A stretch of DNA of 64,000 nucleotides from Bacteroidaceae bacterium (GTDB lineage: Bacteria > Bacteroidota > Bacteroidia > Bacteroidales > Bacteroidaceae): NCBI GenBank assembly GCA_017509605.1, contig JAFWPH010000053.1:1-64000 (forward strand), given 5' to 3'. This document shows, in pieces, positions 43,150-51,305 of this stretch. The first letter of the stretch is position 1, and each line of letters opens with the position of its first letter. The position numbers were made by a program, and so were the translations under genes. The notes beneath the pieces were generated by a model. The model was not told where the DNA came from, searched no databases, and was given only the letters and a program-made list of their open reading frames with translations.

Positions 43150-44595
43150 TCACTCTGTCCATAAATCGTCTGGAATAGGAACCTGCTCTGGCATCCAAGG
43201 TATTGAACTGCCATCGGTTAATGGGAACTTGTAGTCAGGGCTGACAGCAATAATATGGGGGATATCGCCTTGTTTGGGGAAGGGAATATCCACAATCGCT
43301 TTATTACTTAGGCGGCTATTCACAGTCACGGAGATGTTGTTGTCAAGAGGATCCCATCCTTCTACTTCAAACGTTGCAAGTGTGGCATCATAGTCGATAG
43401 AACCTGGTGTGACATTATACGCAGTACTTACGTTATATGTGCTCTCTCTCTTTTTCCAAGTTTTTTCACCAATAGTGAGGTCGAAGTCGAGGGTACCACC
43501 CATTGCGCGAACAACCGCAGTCTGCTTAATACCGTTATCTCTTACGTCAACCACGATGTCGTTGAAGTCAAAGTCATTGAATGCACCTACGTCCTCAATA
43601 AGATAACGCTTTGCTGCAACGACTGGCTCCACCAAGCAGATAAGGTCACTATAGTCCTCACCGTCATGGTCGCAGTCGAAGCACCAGTAAACCGCACCAT
43701 TGGGGGTGACTATTTCCTTGTACGTCTTCAACTCATATTGAGCTTTAATGTCTGCCCAGTCATCAATACCGATACTTGGGTCGGTAAGAACAATATTGGG
43801 GTCGTCCGTCATAGCATACCAGAAGAACTCCCTCTCAGTTGCAAGTCCCGTCTCATAGTCCCAATCTGCAGGTAGATCAGGATCAAAATAGGACCAATTC
43901 TCATTCTCCACAACCCAATCCGGGAACTCATCATTGAAATTATCCTCAAAATCACTTGTGTCAACCCGATATCCAGGGCCTCCCCTGTAACCATAACCAG
44001 CATACCAACCAGAGTTTTGGGCAGAACCCATTATTGGAATGTAGGTAATATATTCGTCAGGTAGAGATCCAGATCTGATATCGGTTGTCCATGGAGCACA
44101 TGAATGAACACCAATACTGTAAGTTGTCACCTCTGAACTACCGTTTCCATGACAATACCAAACCCAAACATCGTGAACGCCAAAAATGTTAGGTGTCCAA
44201 TCTTTTACTTCAACATTGGCAAGATTAGCCTTTATGTAGCTAAACTCATTAAGAGTAGCGACGGGCTTAAGAACACTGCTATGAATACGAGGATCAGCTT
44301 CGTCCCAATTGTTGGTTACCACTGCTGCTGATGAAACAGCACGTGTGCCCTCCTTCTCAATACAAGGAAGCACTTCAATCTCGTCCAGACCAACTCTGTC
44401 GCTGAAGTCCCAACTTTGGGCAGCTGAGGGTTTGCCGTATTTGGCAACAAAATCCGCATCGTACTTTGAAAAGAAAGCACTCACAACGTCATCCTTGTTG
44501 GATGGCACCTGTTCTTCTTCGTTCTGCGAACATGAAGAAGAAAGGGAAATGAGGACTATAGAAAATCCTCCCAGTAAAAATTTCTTAATGCTCAT
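43150..44595 (-). CDS. LruC/DUF4842-like surface lipoprotein, 481 aa
   Basis: The signal peptide ends LSSSC (about Cys22). The mature N-terminus (DADFVAKYGKPSAAQSWDF) resembles that of the 1094-residue lipoprotein at 847-4131. Near residues 338-353 it has GAFNDFDFNDIVVDV, the acidic LruC-type motif, after an acidic DCDHDGEDYSDL segment. The end is a beta-rich domain with VEGWDPLDNNISVTVN and a Pro-rich tail. It is probably a calcium-binding outer-membrane surface protein. It sits alone among glycosyltransferase genes with its own promoter, so it may recognise or be decorated by the local glycan, which is inference. Confidence 0.78.
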   Translation of the reverse strand: MSIKKFLLGGFSIVLISLSSSCSQNEEEQVPSNKDDVVSAFFSKYDADFVAKYGKPSAAQSWDFSDRVGLDEIEVLPCIEKEGTRAVSSAAVVTNNWDEADPRIHSSVLKPVATLNEFSYIKANLANVEVKDWTPNIFGVHDVWVWYCHGNGSSEVTTYSIGVHSCAPWTTDIRSGSLPDEYITYIPIMGSAQNSGWYAGYGYRGGPGYRVDTSDFEDNFNDEFPDWVVENENWSYFDPDLPADWDYETGLATEREFFWYAMTDDPNIVLTDPSIGIDDWADIKAQYELKTYKEIVTPNGAVYWCFDCDHDGEDYSDLICLVEPVVAAKRYLIEDVGAFNDFDFNDIVVDVRDNGIKQTAVVRAMGGTLDFDLTIGEKTWKKRESTYNVSTAYNVTPGSIDYDATLATFEVEGWDPLDNNISVTVNSRLSNKAIVDIPFPKQGDIPHIIAVSPDYKFPLTDGSSIPWMPEQVPIPDDLWTE

Positions 44596-44655
44596 AGTGA
44601 AAAAAGATTATAGTTAAACACTTACAAACTATTAAATATAAAAATGATTTAGTTA

Positions 44656-44687
44656 CAAATTTACATTATTATAGAATAAAAACCAAA
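44656..44687 (-). promoter_or_regulatory. Promoter of the 481-aa lipoprotein gene
   Basis: On the minus strand TTTG (44687-44684) and TAAATTTG (44663-44656) are 20 bp apart, about 60 bp before the ATG at 44595. Confidence 0.75.
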
Positions 44688-44741
44688 TATTTTTTGATTT
44701 TTCTTTAAAAACTTAATTTTTTAGATTGAACTTTTAACAGT

Positions 44742-44765
44742 AAAACGCCTGTCTGAGCGTTTTTT
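44742..44765 (+). terminator. Possible terminator-like hairpin in a divergent gap
   Basis: AAAACGC / GCGTTTT with an 8-base loop and a T-run. No + strand gene precedes it, so it may be a relic or insulate the next promoter. Confidence 0.4.
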
Positions 44766-44821
44766 CACCTTTCCACCACACTTTGATGGCATAAAGAACA
44801 AGTTTTTCGGATTATTATCTT

Positions 44822-44829
44822 TAACTTTG
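44822..44829 (+). promoter_or_regulatory. -7 box for GT2 copy A2
   Basis: TAACTTTG, about 38 bp before the ATG. The -33 region reads TTTTTC, a weak match. Confidence 0.55.
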
Positions 44830-44866
44830 CATATATCCTGATCATGATATCAAAATCATTTGAACA

Positions 44867-45898
44867 ATGACAAAGCAACTCAGCATCATCGTTCCTTTTT
44901 ATAATGTGGAGCAATATATCCGTCCTTTTTTCGAGAGTGTTTTCCGCCAAGGACTTCAAGACGACATCTACGAGATGATCGTGGTGAACGATGGATCGAC
45001 CGACCACAGCATGGAACAAGTCGCCGACCTATTCAGCCAACACGACAACATCACGGTCATCAGCCAGCAAAACCAGGGGCAGTCTGTCGCCCGCAACAAT
45101 GCTTTGAAAAGAGCCGTAGGGGAATATGTCCTCTTCCTCGACTCCGACGACCTTCTCATTGACAACACCCTGCCAATCATGTTGGAAAAAGCATTGTCAT
45201 CCAAAGCCGATATGGTGATGGCTGATTATCTGGAGATGACTGACGAGGAAATCGACAAACTGTCTTCCTCACCTTCCCAACCACCGTCTATCCGTTGGGA
45301 GGAAAAGACTGGCAGACAACTATTCATGGAGACTCGAGGCCCTTTGGTACCAGTCGTGTGGCGTACACTCCACAAACGGGAGTTCCTTCAGGAGCATCAT
45401 ATCCAGTTTACTCCGGATCTGCACTTTGATGATATTCCATACACACATGAATGTGTTTTTAATGCCCGGAAATGTTTGGAGACCAACCTTTTGTTTAACA
45501 TTTACAGACGGAGAGCCAACTCCATCACCACTATCAAATACGGGATTAAAGAAGTAGAGGGTTATGGAACATCCCTTGCCTTGACATGGAATCTCAGGAA
45601 GAAGGTGGGCCTGACGCCTACAGAAGAGTTGAAATTCAAAACCGTCATCTTCCCTCGGTTCTACTACTTCTTGTCGAAACTTACCCTTGAGAACCTTCCT
45701 CGTTTCTCCGACCGGATTCATGCAATAGACTCCTTGTCCCGACAAGCTCCTGACCTACGTTTCGCTGGGGGCAGAGTACAACAACTGACATCCGTCCTCT
45801 ACAGCATCTCACCACGCCTTCTCATGCTCCTATGGTCTTTGAAATGGAGGTGGAACAAGTGTTTACGAAAAACCAAGACAAAGGACAGTGAAGCATAA
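44867..45898 (+). CDS. Glycosyltransferase family 2 (GT-A fold), copy A2
   Basis: A 343-residue paralog of the enzyme at 38339-39358. It starts QLSIIVPFYNVEQYIRPFFESV and has MIVVNDGSTDHS, QSVARNNALKRAVGEYVLFLDSDD and HFDDIPYTHECVF, a variant of the acidic base motif. The C-terminal SPRLLMLLWSLKWRWNK is shared with copy A1. The neighbouring licD gene is also duplicated, but here the GT2 gene points the opposite way to licD, so the pair was inverted after or during duplication. Confidence 0.88.
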   Translation: MTKQLSIIVPFYNVEQYIRPFFESVFRQGLQDDIYEMIVVNDGSTDHSMEQVADLFSQHDNITVISQQNQGQSVARNNALKRAVGEYVLFLDSDDLLIDNTLPIMLEKALSSKADMVMADYLEMTDEEIDKLSSSPSQPPSIRWEEKTGRQLFMETRGPLVPVVWRTLHKREFLQEHHIQFTPDLHFDDIPYTHECVFNARKCLETNLLFNIYRRRANSITTIKYGIKEVEGYGTSLALTWNLRKKVGLTPTEELKFKTVIFPRFYYFLSKLTLENLPRFSDRIHAIDSLSRQAPDLRFAGGRVQQLTSVLYSISPRLLMLLWSLKWRWNKCLRKTKTKDSEA

Positions 45899-45950
45899 AG
45901 GGCTCTGTCCTTTCAAAACGAGATTACAATACAGTTCTCCATGGTAAAGA

Positions 45951-46892
45951 TCACTTCTTAAGACGCAGCGCCCGCAGCAGCCCCTCCTTGTGGATCTTTA
46001 TCCGCATTTCCCGTTCCTCCCGCAAATACTCGAGATAAGAACGTTCTGCATCAAGGGCGATAAAAACACCATGATAAGAAGGAGACTGAACAGGAGTCAT
46101 ATAGTCGCCATACTGTCGCCGCAGCACCTCGTCATAAATGGCGGGGATGGGCATCATGATGTCCTCGAAAGGCACTTTGATGATGTTGTCCATCACGTGT
46201 TTGGTACATCTTGTCTTCTCAAACAAATCCCATGTGAAGGTCATCATGGCCACTTCCTCTGCCTCGTTGACATCCACTGCCCTGAAAAGATTCTCATATC
46301 TGTTGTTCTCTTTTGCCACATCCATGAAGGCTTTAAAGACCAGGAGCTTGACACCCTTCAACAATTTCAATGGATTGTGATTCAGTAGATGGACAGAGGC
46401 GTAAGAGACATCCCTCACCCGATTGTATATCTTTTCCGATTGTTCCCTCAGCCTCAGTATTTTCTCTTCTGAGTCAGGGACAGCGTCTAAAGGGAATATG
46501 TCAATGAAGATGCCTTGATGAAAATCCTGGAAGATATCGTCGTAGAGGATGGCGGCTGTCCCGTCCATTCTCAACTGCGCATGTCCATGCATGTAATTCT
46601 TGTCGGTAGATGCGCATTGAAAGAAATAAGGGCTTTTGAACTCTTCTGGAGCGATACTCACCAAACGGTCGTAATCCTCACGAAGCATCTGTAGGTCTAT
46701 GTCGTCGTCCCACGGGATATATCCATGTTCACGCACTGCCCCAAGAGCCGTTCCTCCACAGGCGGTGATGCGAAGCCCGTGCTTATCGCAGACTTCGAGC
46801 ATTTTTCTGGTCAGGTCAAGTTGTACTTTCCATACCCTCTTCATCTGCGAGGATATGGTCCAGCCTCTTCTCACTTCCTCATTTAGGTCCAT
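45951..46892 (-). CDS. LicD-family phosphotransferase-like protein (copy 2)
   Basis: A 313-residue LicD protein with HGLRITACGGTALGAVREHG, YIPWDDDIDLQML and GIFIDIFPLDAVP. From about residue 200 to 262 it is almost identical to copy 1 (NEAEEVAMMTFTWDLFEKT through EVLRRQYGDYMTP). The region before that, residues about 140-200, differs strongly. The ATG at 46892 is preferred over a TTG at 46907 that would overlap the upstream GT2 stop. It probably transfers a phosphate-containing group to the same class of acceptor as copy 1. Confidence 0.85.
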   Translation of the reverse strand: MDLNEEVRRGWTISSQMKRVWKVQLDLTRKMLEVCDKHGLRITACGGTALGAVREHGYIPWDDDIDLQMLREDYDRLVSIAPEEFKSPYFFQCASTDKNYMHGHAQLRMDGTAAILYDDIFQDFHQGIFIDIFPLDAVPDSEEKILRLREQSEKIYNRVRDVSYASVHLLNHNPLKLLKGVKLLVFKAFMDVAKENNRYENLFRAVDVNEAEEVAMMTFTWDLFEKTRCTKHVMDNIIKVPFEDIMMPIPAIYDEVLRRQYGDYMTPVQSPSYHGVFIALDAERSYLEYLREEREMRIKIHKEGLLRALRLKK

Positions 46893-46903
46893 GCGTTCAC
46901 AGT

Positions 46904-47911
46904 TCAATCGTTAGTTTTCGAGAACAAAGCTTTGGTTTTCAGTATAAGAGTAGTGGCCCTTCTCCATCCTAATACCTTATACAGAAGATGCAGACGAGGA
47001 TTCTCATATTTCATCCAGGTTAACTTGTTCTTTTCAAACAGTTCCTCAATGTAATCATATAAGGAATGAATCATAAGGAACATGTTATAGACTGAATAAC
47101 TGATGTATTTGCTGCAGATCGCCCGAATTTCAGCTGTGTCTTTATCGTTCAGGATCAACTTGGACATATAGAAAAGGACCTCAATCTTCTGGATTTTGAC
47201 TTGTGGCGATTTCAAGGCGTGAAGATGCTTGTTGTCCTCAAAAACCCTCCATACAGCATATTCCTCATCCACAAACAGCATTTTACGGGACAAGCTTATA
47301 GCTGTCGCGATGAACTCCGTGTCCTCACAATATGTGCGTTTGGTGTTCCATCCTCCTGTCTTCTCGACAACAGAACGCGGGAATAGATACATCAAAGGGA
47401 ACCAAAGATGCTTCGACGTCCGAAACATGTCCACAATGTATTCCGTAGCCGGCTGATAATCTTTTGTCAACCCACTGAGCCAGTCCTCAGGCTTGTCGGG
47501 CATGTGGAAAAACCTTAATTGGGAATAAACGATAGAATCCGCTTCACCATCTGCGAGAATCCTCTCCATCTGTTTCTCTATCATCCCTTGAGTGAAGTAA
47601 TCATCGGAATCAAGATATTTGATGAACTGTCCTGTACTCTTCTCAAACGCATAGTTTCTCGCCGAACTCACACCCTGTTGGTCGGGATTCTCAAACACAT
47701 GCACTCTATCCGATTCGTATGATTTGGCAATAGCCAGCGATTTATCGGTAGAATGGTCGTCAATCACAATGACCTCTATATTCTTGTACGTTTGGTTCAG
47801 ACAACATTCTATAGTCTGAACGATGTATTTCTCCTCATTGTAAAGAGGAATAAGTATAGAAACAAGAGGAAGAGTCTGATTTTCGGCCATTTTAGAGAAT
47901 GATTGATTCAT
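46904..47911 (-). CDS. Glycosyltransferase family 2 (GT-A fold), copy B1
   Basis: About 335 residues. LPLVSILIPLYNEEKYIVQTIE, NIEVIVIDDHSTDKSLAIAKSYES and GQFIKYLDSDDYFTQ with DSDD are the catalytic core, and YCEDTEF is the acidic base motif. The whole chain is related to the products of 49272-50240 and 50245-51252 (NKHLHA, SPQVKIQK, LLYKVLGWRRATT), giving three copies. In-frame ATGs at 47911 and 47890 are both possible; longer forms overlap the upstream gene. It belongs to a minus-strand unit with the next GT2 and licD copy 2. Confidence 0.86.
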   Translation of the reverse strand: MNQSFSKMAENQTLPLVSILIPLYNEEKYIVQTIECCLNQTYKNIEVIVIDDHSTDKSLAIAKSYESDRVHVFENPDQQGVSSARNYAFEKSTGQFIKYLDSDDYFTQGMIEKQMERILADGEADSIVYSQLRFFHMPDKPEDWLSGLTKDYQPATEYIVDMFRTSKHLWFPLMYLFPRSVVEKTGGWNTKRTYCEDTEFIATAISLSRKMLFVDEEYAVWRVFEDNKHLHALKSPQVKIQKIEVLFYMSKLILNDKDTAEIRAICSKYISYSVYNMFLMIHSLYDYIEELFEKNKLTWMKYENPRLHLLYKVLGWRRATTLILKTKALFSKTND

Positions 47912-47936
47912 GATTTGTATCGAAGCCCCAAGCACT

Positions 47937-49001
47937 TCAGCCTTTGGGCCAAATGCCATTCAAACTATGACGCCATCTGAGCACAAGGTTATACAGCGGG
48001 ATGGTCCGTTTCAGCAATTTGATGTTGGTCGCTTTTCCCCTACGCCATCTCTGGATCAGACGAATGCTAAAGGAAATGACATCCTCATCAAGAAAATCGT
48101 ACAATTCCGGTGAGAGCGACTTCAGTTGTTGGTCAGTATCACGGAGCAGTTTGTCATTGGTACTTGAATAGGGATCGGCAAGAAGAACAGCATAATAGAT
48201 ATGAAGCGACAGGCGTTGCAGGTAATGATACATATACTTGTAGGTGACAGACCCTTTTTCCACACCACACATGCATTGAAGCATCCTGAGAAAAACAGTG
48301 GTGTTGCTGTCCATGTGCTTCTGCTCCACTGCAGGATCCACACTCTGACCGTTTCTGCCCATCACATATTGATACAGCCTCTGGGGATAATAAAACAATG
48401 AACTCACGGCTTGGAAAGGAAGGAAATTCCATTCCTGGTCGCTATAGAAGATACCCTCGGTCTGACGATAACCGATACGGCGTAGCATCTCGGTACGGTA
48501 AGTAAGAGAATGCATCGGCAATTCATAATGGCAGAGACATTCTTCGACCCCAAACACTTGATTGGCTGGCAAAAGGCTGAAGTTCCTTTCCCTAAGTGTC
48601 TCACAAGTGTCTGAGACCTCGGTGAAATCAGTGATAAAGGCATCCACATCCACTTCTCCAAATTTCTTGAGAATGTCTGAAAGATGGTCTTTCACCACAT
48701 AATCATCAGCATCAAGCGGACGTACATATTTGCCCCTTGCGACTTTCAGCCCAGCATTGATACAGGAACCGTAGTTGCCGTTCTCCTTGTCTATGACACG
48801 GAAGGTGTCGGGATACTTATCCGCATAACCATGGGCAATCTCCGAAGTCTTGTCCTTGCTGCCGTCGTTGACCACGATGACATCAAGCGCATCCATTGTC
48901 TGCTCATCATCGACAATCAGACTGTCGAGGCATCTATTCAAATAGCGTTCCATATTATAGGAAGGCACTATCAGCGTCAGGACCTTTTCATTTTTCTCCA
49001 T
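47937..49001 (-). CDS. Glycosyltransferase family 2 (GT-A fold), distinct type
   Basis: A 354-residue GT2 enzyme with VLTLIVPSYNMERYLNRCLDSL, VIVVNDGSKDKTSEIAHGYA, GNYGSCINAGLKVARGKYVRPLDADDYV (DADD) and SDQEWNF as the base motif. The form ENGNYGSCIN is typical of an O-antigen/capsule GT2 subgroup that differs from the copies around it. It opens the minus-strand unit GT2-GT2-LicD, and a -7 box lies 40 bp upstream of its ATG. Acceptor and donor are unknown. Confidence 0.86.
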   Translation of the reverse strand: MEKNEKVLTLIVPSYNMERYLNRCLDSLIVDDEQTMDALDVIVVNDGSKDKTSEIAHGYADKYPDTFRVIDKENGNYGSCINAGLKVARGKYVRPLDADDYVVKDHLSDILKKFGEVDVDAFITDFTEVSDTCETLRERNFSLLPANQVFGVEECLCHYELPMHSLTYRTEMLRRIGYRQTEGIFYSDQEWNFLPFQAVSSLFYYPQRLYQYVMGRNGQSVDPAVEQKHMDSNTTVFLRMLQCMCGVEKGSVTYKYMYHYLQRLSLHIYYAVLLADPYSSTNDKLLRDTDQQLKSLSPELYDFLDEDVISFSIRLIQRWRRGKATNIKLLKRTIPLYNLVLRWRHSLNGIWPKG

Positions 49002-49040
49002 AAACCTAAATACATTGTTCTATAAGAACGTTTTCTCATG

Positions 49041-49048
49041 CAAAAGTA
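49041..49048 (-). promoter_or_regulatory. -7 box for the GT2-GT2-LicD unit
   Basis: TACTTTTG on the minus strand, 40 bp before the ATG at 49001. The -33 partner is weak. Confidence 0.5.
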
Positions 49049-49216
49049 CAAAAAAAAAATAGAACAATCTACTACTGCCAGAAAAAAGGGAAGTAAAATA
49101 GCATAAACTAAAAAACAATGCTATTAGACATCACCGCAATAACCAGCAATTTGCAGAATTGTCCTCTATGCAAAAAGTTTTTGTGCCTTTCAGACATGAG
49201 AATGACGTTTTTTATG

Positions 49217-49224
49217 TAACTTTG
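49217..49224 (+). promoter_or_regulatory. -7 box for the two tandem GT2 genes
   Basis: TAACTTTG, about 48 bp before the ATG at 49272. Confidence 0.5.
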
Positions 49225-49271
49225 CAATTTGAAACTCACTTTTCAAAAAGTAACCGTATCCTACAACATCT

Positions 49272-50240
49272 ATGCAGTCAGTCAGCAGTCCCCTCGTTTC
49301 TGTGCTCATACCGCTCTATAACGCCGAGGAGTTTATCGGCGGAGCCATCGAGTCGTGCCTGAACCAGAGCTACAAGAACATCGAGATTGTGGTGGTCGAT
49401 GACCATTCCACAGACCGCTCACTGAGCGTCGCCAAACAATATGAGAGCGAGAAAGTGCATGTGCTGGTCAATCCGAAGAAAGGCGGCCAATCGGCCAGGA
49501 ACTACGCTTACCAATGCAGCAAGGGACGTTTTGTGAAGTTCCATGACGCCGACGACTACTCCACTCCCGGCTTAATCGAGAAACAAGTGGAACGAATGTT
49601 GACTGACGGAGACGAGGACACCATGGTCTATTCACTCCTGCACCAACTTGAGACGAACGGTGAGATGGCCGTACAGACAAACATGAAAGGCAAAGACTAC
49701 TTCAACCCCATCGACTTTGCCATCGACATGCTTCGTTACCACGCATTCTTCTGCCCGCACTGCTATCTGCTCACACGCAAGACGGTAGATGCTATCGGAG
49801 GGTGGGATGAGAATGTACGTATCCTCCAGGACAGGGTATATTTCGTGAAAGCCGCCGAGGTGGCTTCCAAAGTGTTGTTTGTGGATGGCGAGCATGCGGT
49901 CTGGCGCGTGTTCGACGACGGCATTCATGTCCACAGCCAAAAGACACCTGAGAAGATGCGCAACGCCATCGAAACGATATGCGACATGGCGATGACTGTA
50001 CTACGCTACAAAGACAACGCCGACACCCGTGAAGTGTGTGAGACCTTCATCGGTCGTTGCATCTACTTCGACTTCCTTTCTTTCCGTCCCATACTGCCGT
50101 ACGTGAATGAGCTCTGTGGGCGAAACCGACTGAAATGGAAGAAGTTCCGAAACGAGCGGTTCAACATACTTTATTCCCTTCTGGGCTGGGAACGCACCAC
50201 GGCCCTGCTGTTGCACATCAAGCAATTCTCTAAGAAATGA
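49272..50240 (+). CDS. Glycosyltransferase family 2 (GT-A fold), copy B2
   Basis: A 322-residue GT2 enzyme: PLVSVLIPLYNAEEFIGGAIES, NIEIVVVDDHSTDRSLSVAKQYES, QSARNYAYQCSKGRFVKFHDADDYS (DADD) and LQDRVYFVKA. It is closely related to the following gene and to copy B1. The next start lies 4 bp after its stop, so the two are translated together. Duplication in tandem followed by divergence is the simplest history. Sugar specificity is unknown. Confidence 0.88.
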   Translation: MQSVSSPLVSVLIPLYNAEEFIGGAIESCLNQSYKNIEIVVVDDHSTDRSLSVAKQYESEKVHVLVNPKKGGQSARNYAYQCSKGRFVKFHDADDYSTPGLIEKQVERMLTDGDEDTMVYSLLHQLETNGEMAVQTNMKGKDYFNPIDFAIDMLRYHAFFCPHCYLLTRKTVDAIGGWDENVRILQDRVYFVKAAEVASKVLFVDGEHAVWRVFDDGIHVHSQKTPEKMRNAIETICDMAMTVLRYKDNADTREVCETFIGRCIYFDFLSFRPILPYVNELCGRNRLKWKKFRNERFNILYSLLGWERTTALLLHIKQFSKK

Positions 50241-50244
50241 CATT

Positions 50245-51252
50245 ATGGACGAGTTCAAAGACAACATCAAAAAAGATTCTTCTCTGCCACTGGTGTCAAT
50301 TCTCATTCCACTCTACAACGCAGAACAATATATCGGAGGCTTGCTTGATTGGTGCCTCCGACAACCCTATAAGAACATCGAGGTGGTGGTGGTGGATGAC
50401 CATTCCACCGACAAATCCTACTCCATCGCTAAAAAATACGAAAGCGACAGGGTCCATGTGTTGACCAACCCCAAAAAAGGAGCGCAGTCGGCACGCAACT
50501 TCGCTTTCGAGAACAGCAAAGGAAGATTCGTCAAATTCCACGACGCCGACGACTACAGTTCCGACAACATCATCGTCAGGCAAGTGGAACGCATGCTCAA
50601 AGACGGCGATGAAGACACCATCGTCTTCTCATCGCGCCACACTATAGATGAATACGGGAATTATGGTGGGAAAGCTACTTTCGCTGATAAGGATTTCGAC
50701 GACCCAATAGACCATTTGGTATTCACCATGAAGTATTTTATTCATTACAACCCTCATTGCTATCTCTTCACTCGGCAAACTGTGGAAAAGGCTGGTGGCT
50801 GGGATGAAAGCGTGGTTATCGCACAAGACACCTATTTTATCACGAACGCCATAGTCAAGTCTTCAAAACTGCTTTTTGTCGCAGGAGAATACGGTGTATG
50901 GAGAATCTTTGATGACAACAAACACCTTCACAAGAGGACACCTGAAAAGATGGTTCAACTTACTGACGTCATCTTCAAGGTTGTTGAAATAGTGTTGAAT
51001 CATCGAGATGATGAATACTCCCGTGAGTCCATCAGTTTTTATATCGGCCGCTTCGTCTATGGTGACATCAAATCTTTTGCTCCCCTTCTCCCCTACATCG
51101 ACAGCAGATGCAAGAAACTCGGAATAACATGGACTAAAATTAAGAGTCCAAGGTTGGGAATCCTATACTCTATCCTCGGATGGAAACGCACCACTTTAAT
51201 CATCCAGTATTTGAAGAAGTTGAGTCAAAAGTTTCTTCACCGAAAGGGTTGA
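50245..51252 (+). CDS. Glycosyltransferase family 2 (GT-A fold), copy B3
   Basis: A 335-residue tandem copy of the preceding enzyme, with LPLVSILIPLYNAEQYIGGLL, NIEVVVVDDHSTDKSYSIAKKYES, SKGRFVKFHDADDYSSDN and VVIAQDTYFITNA. The middle part (residues about 130-165) differs from copy B2, in line with a different acceptor. The C-terminus ends in a basic KKLSQKFLHRKG. The macroglobulin-like gene begins 54 bp later and may be read from the same transcript. Confidence 0.88.
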   Translation: MDEFKDNIKKDSSLPLVSILIPLYNAEQYIGGLLDWCLRQPYKNIEVVVVDDHSTDKSYSIAKKYESDRVHVLTNPKKGAQSARNFAFENSKGRFVKFHDADDYSSDNIIVRQVERMLKDGDEDTIVFSSRHTIDEYGNYGGKATFADKDFDDPIDHLVFTMKYFIHYNPHCYLFTRQTVEKAGGWDESVVIAQDTYFITNAIVKSSKLLFVAGEYGVWRIFDDNKHLHKRTPEKMVQLTDVIFKVVEIVLNHRDDEYSRESISFYIGRFVYGDIKSFAPLLPYIDSRCKKLGITWTKIKSPRLGILYSILGWKRTTLIIQYLKKLSQKFLHRKG

Positions 51253-51305
51253 GATTCCATGCAAAAAAGCGAAAAAGGATTTACTTACAAAAAGAATATG
51301 ACACG

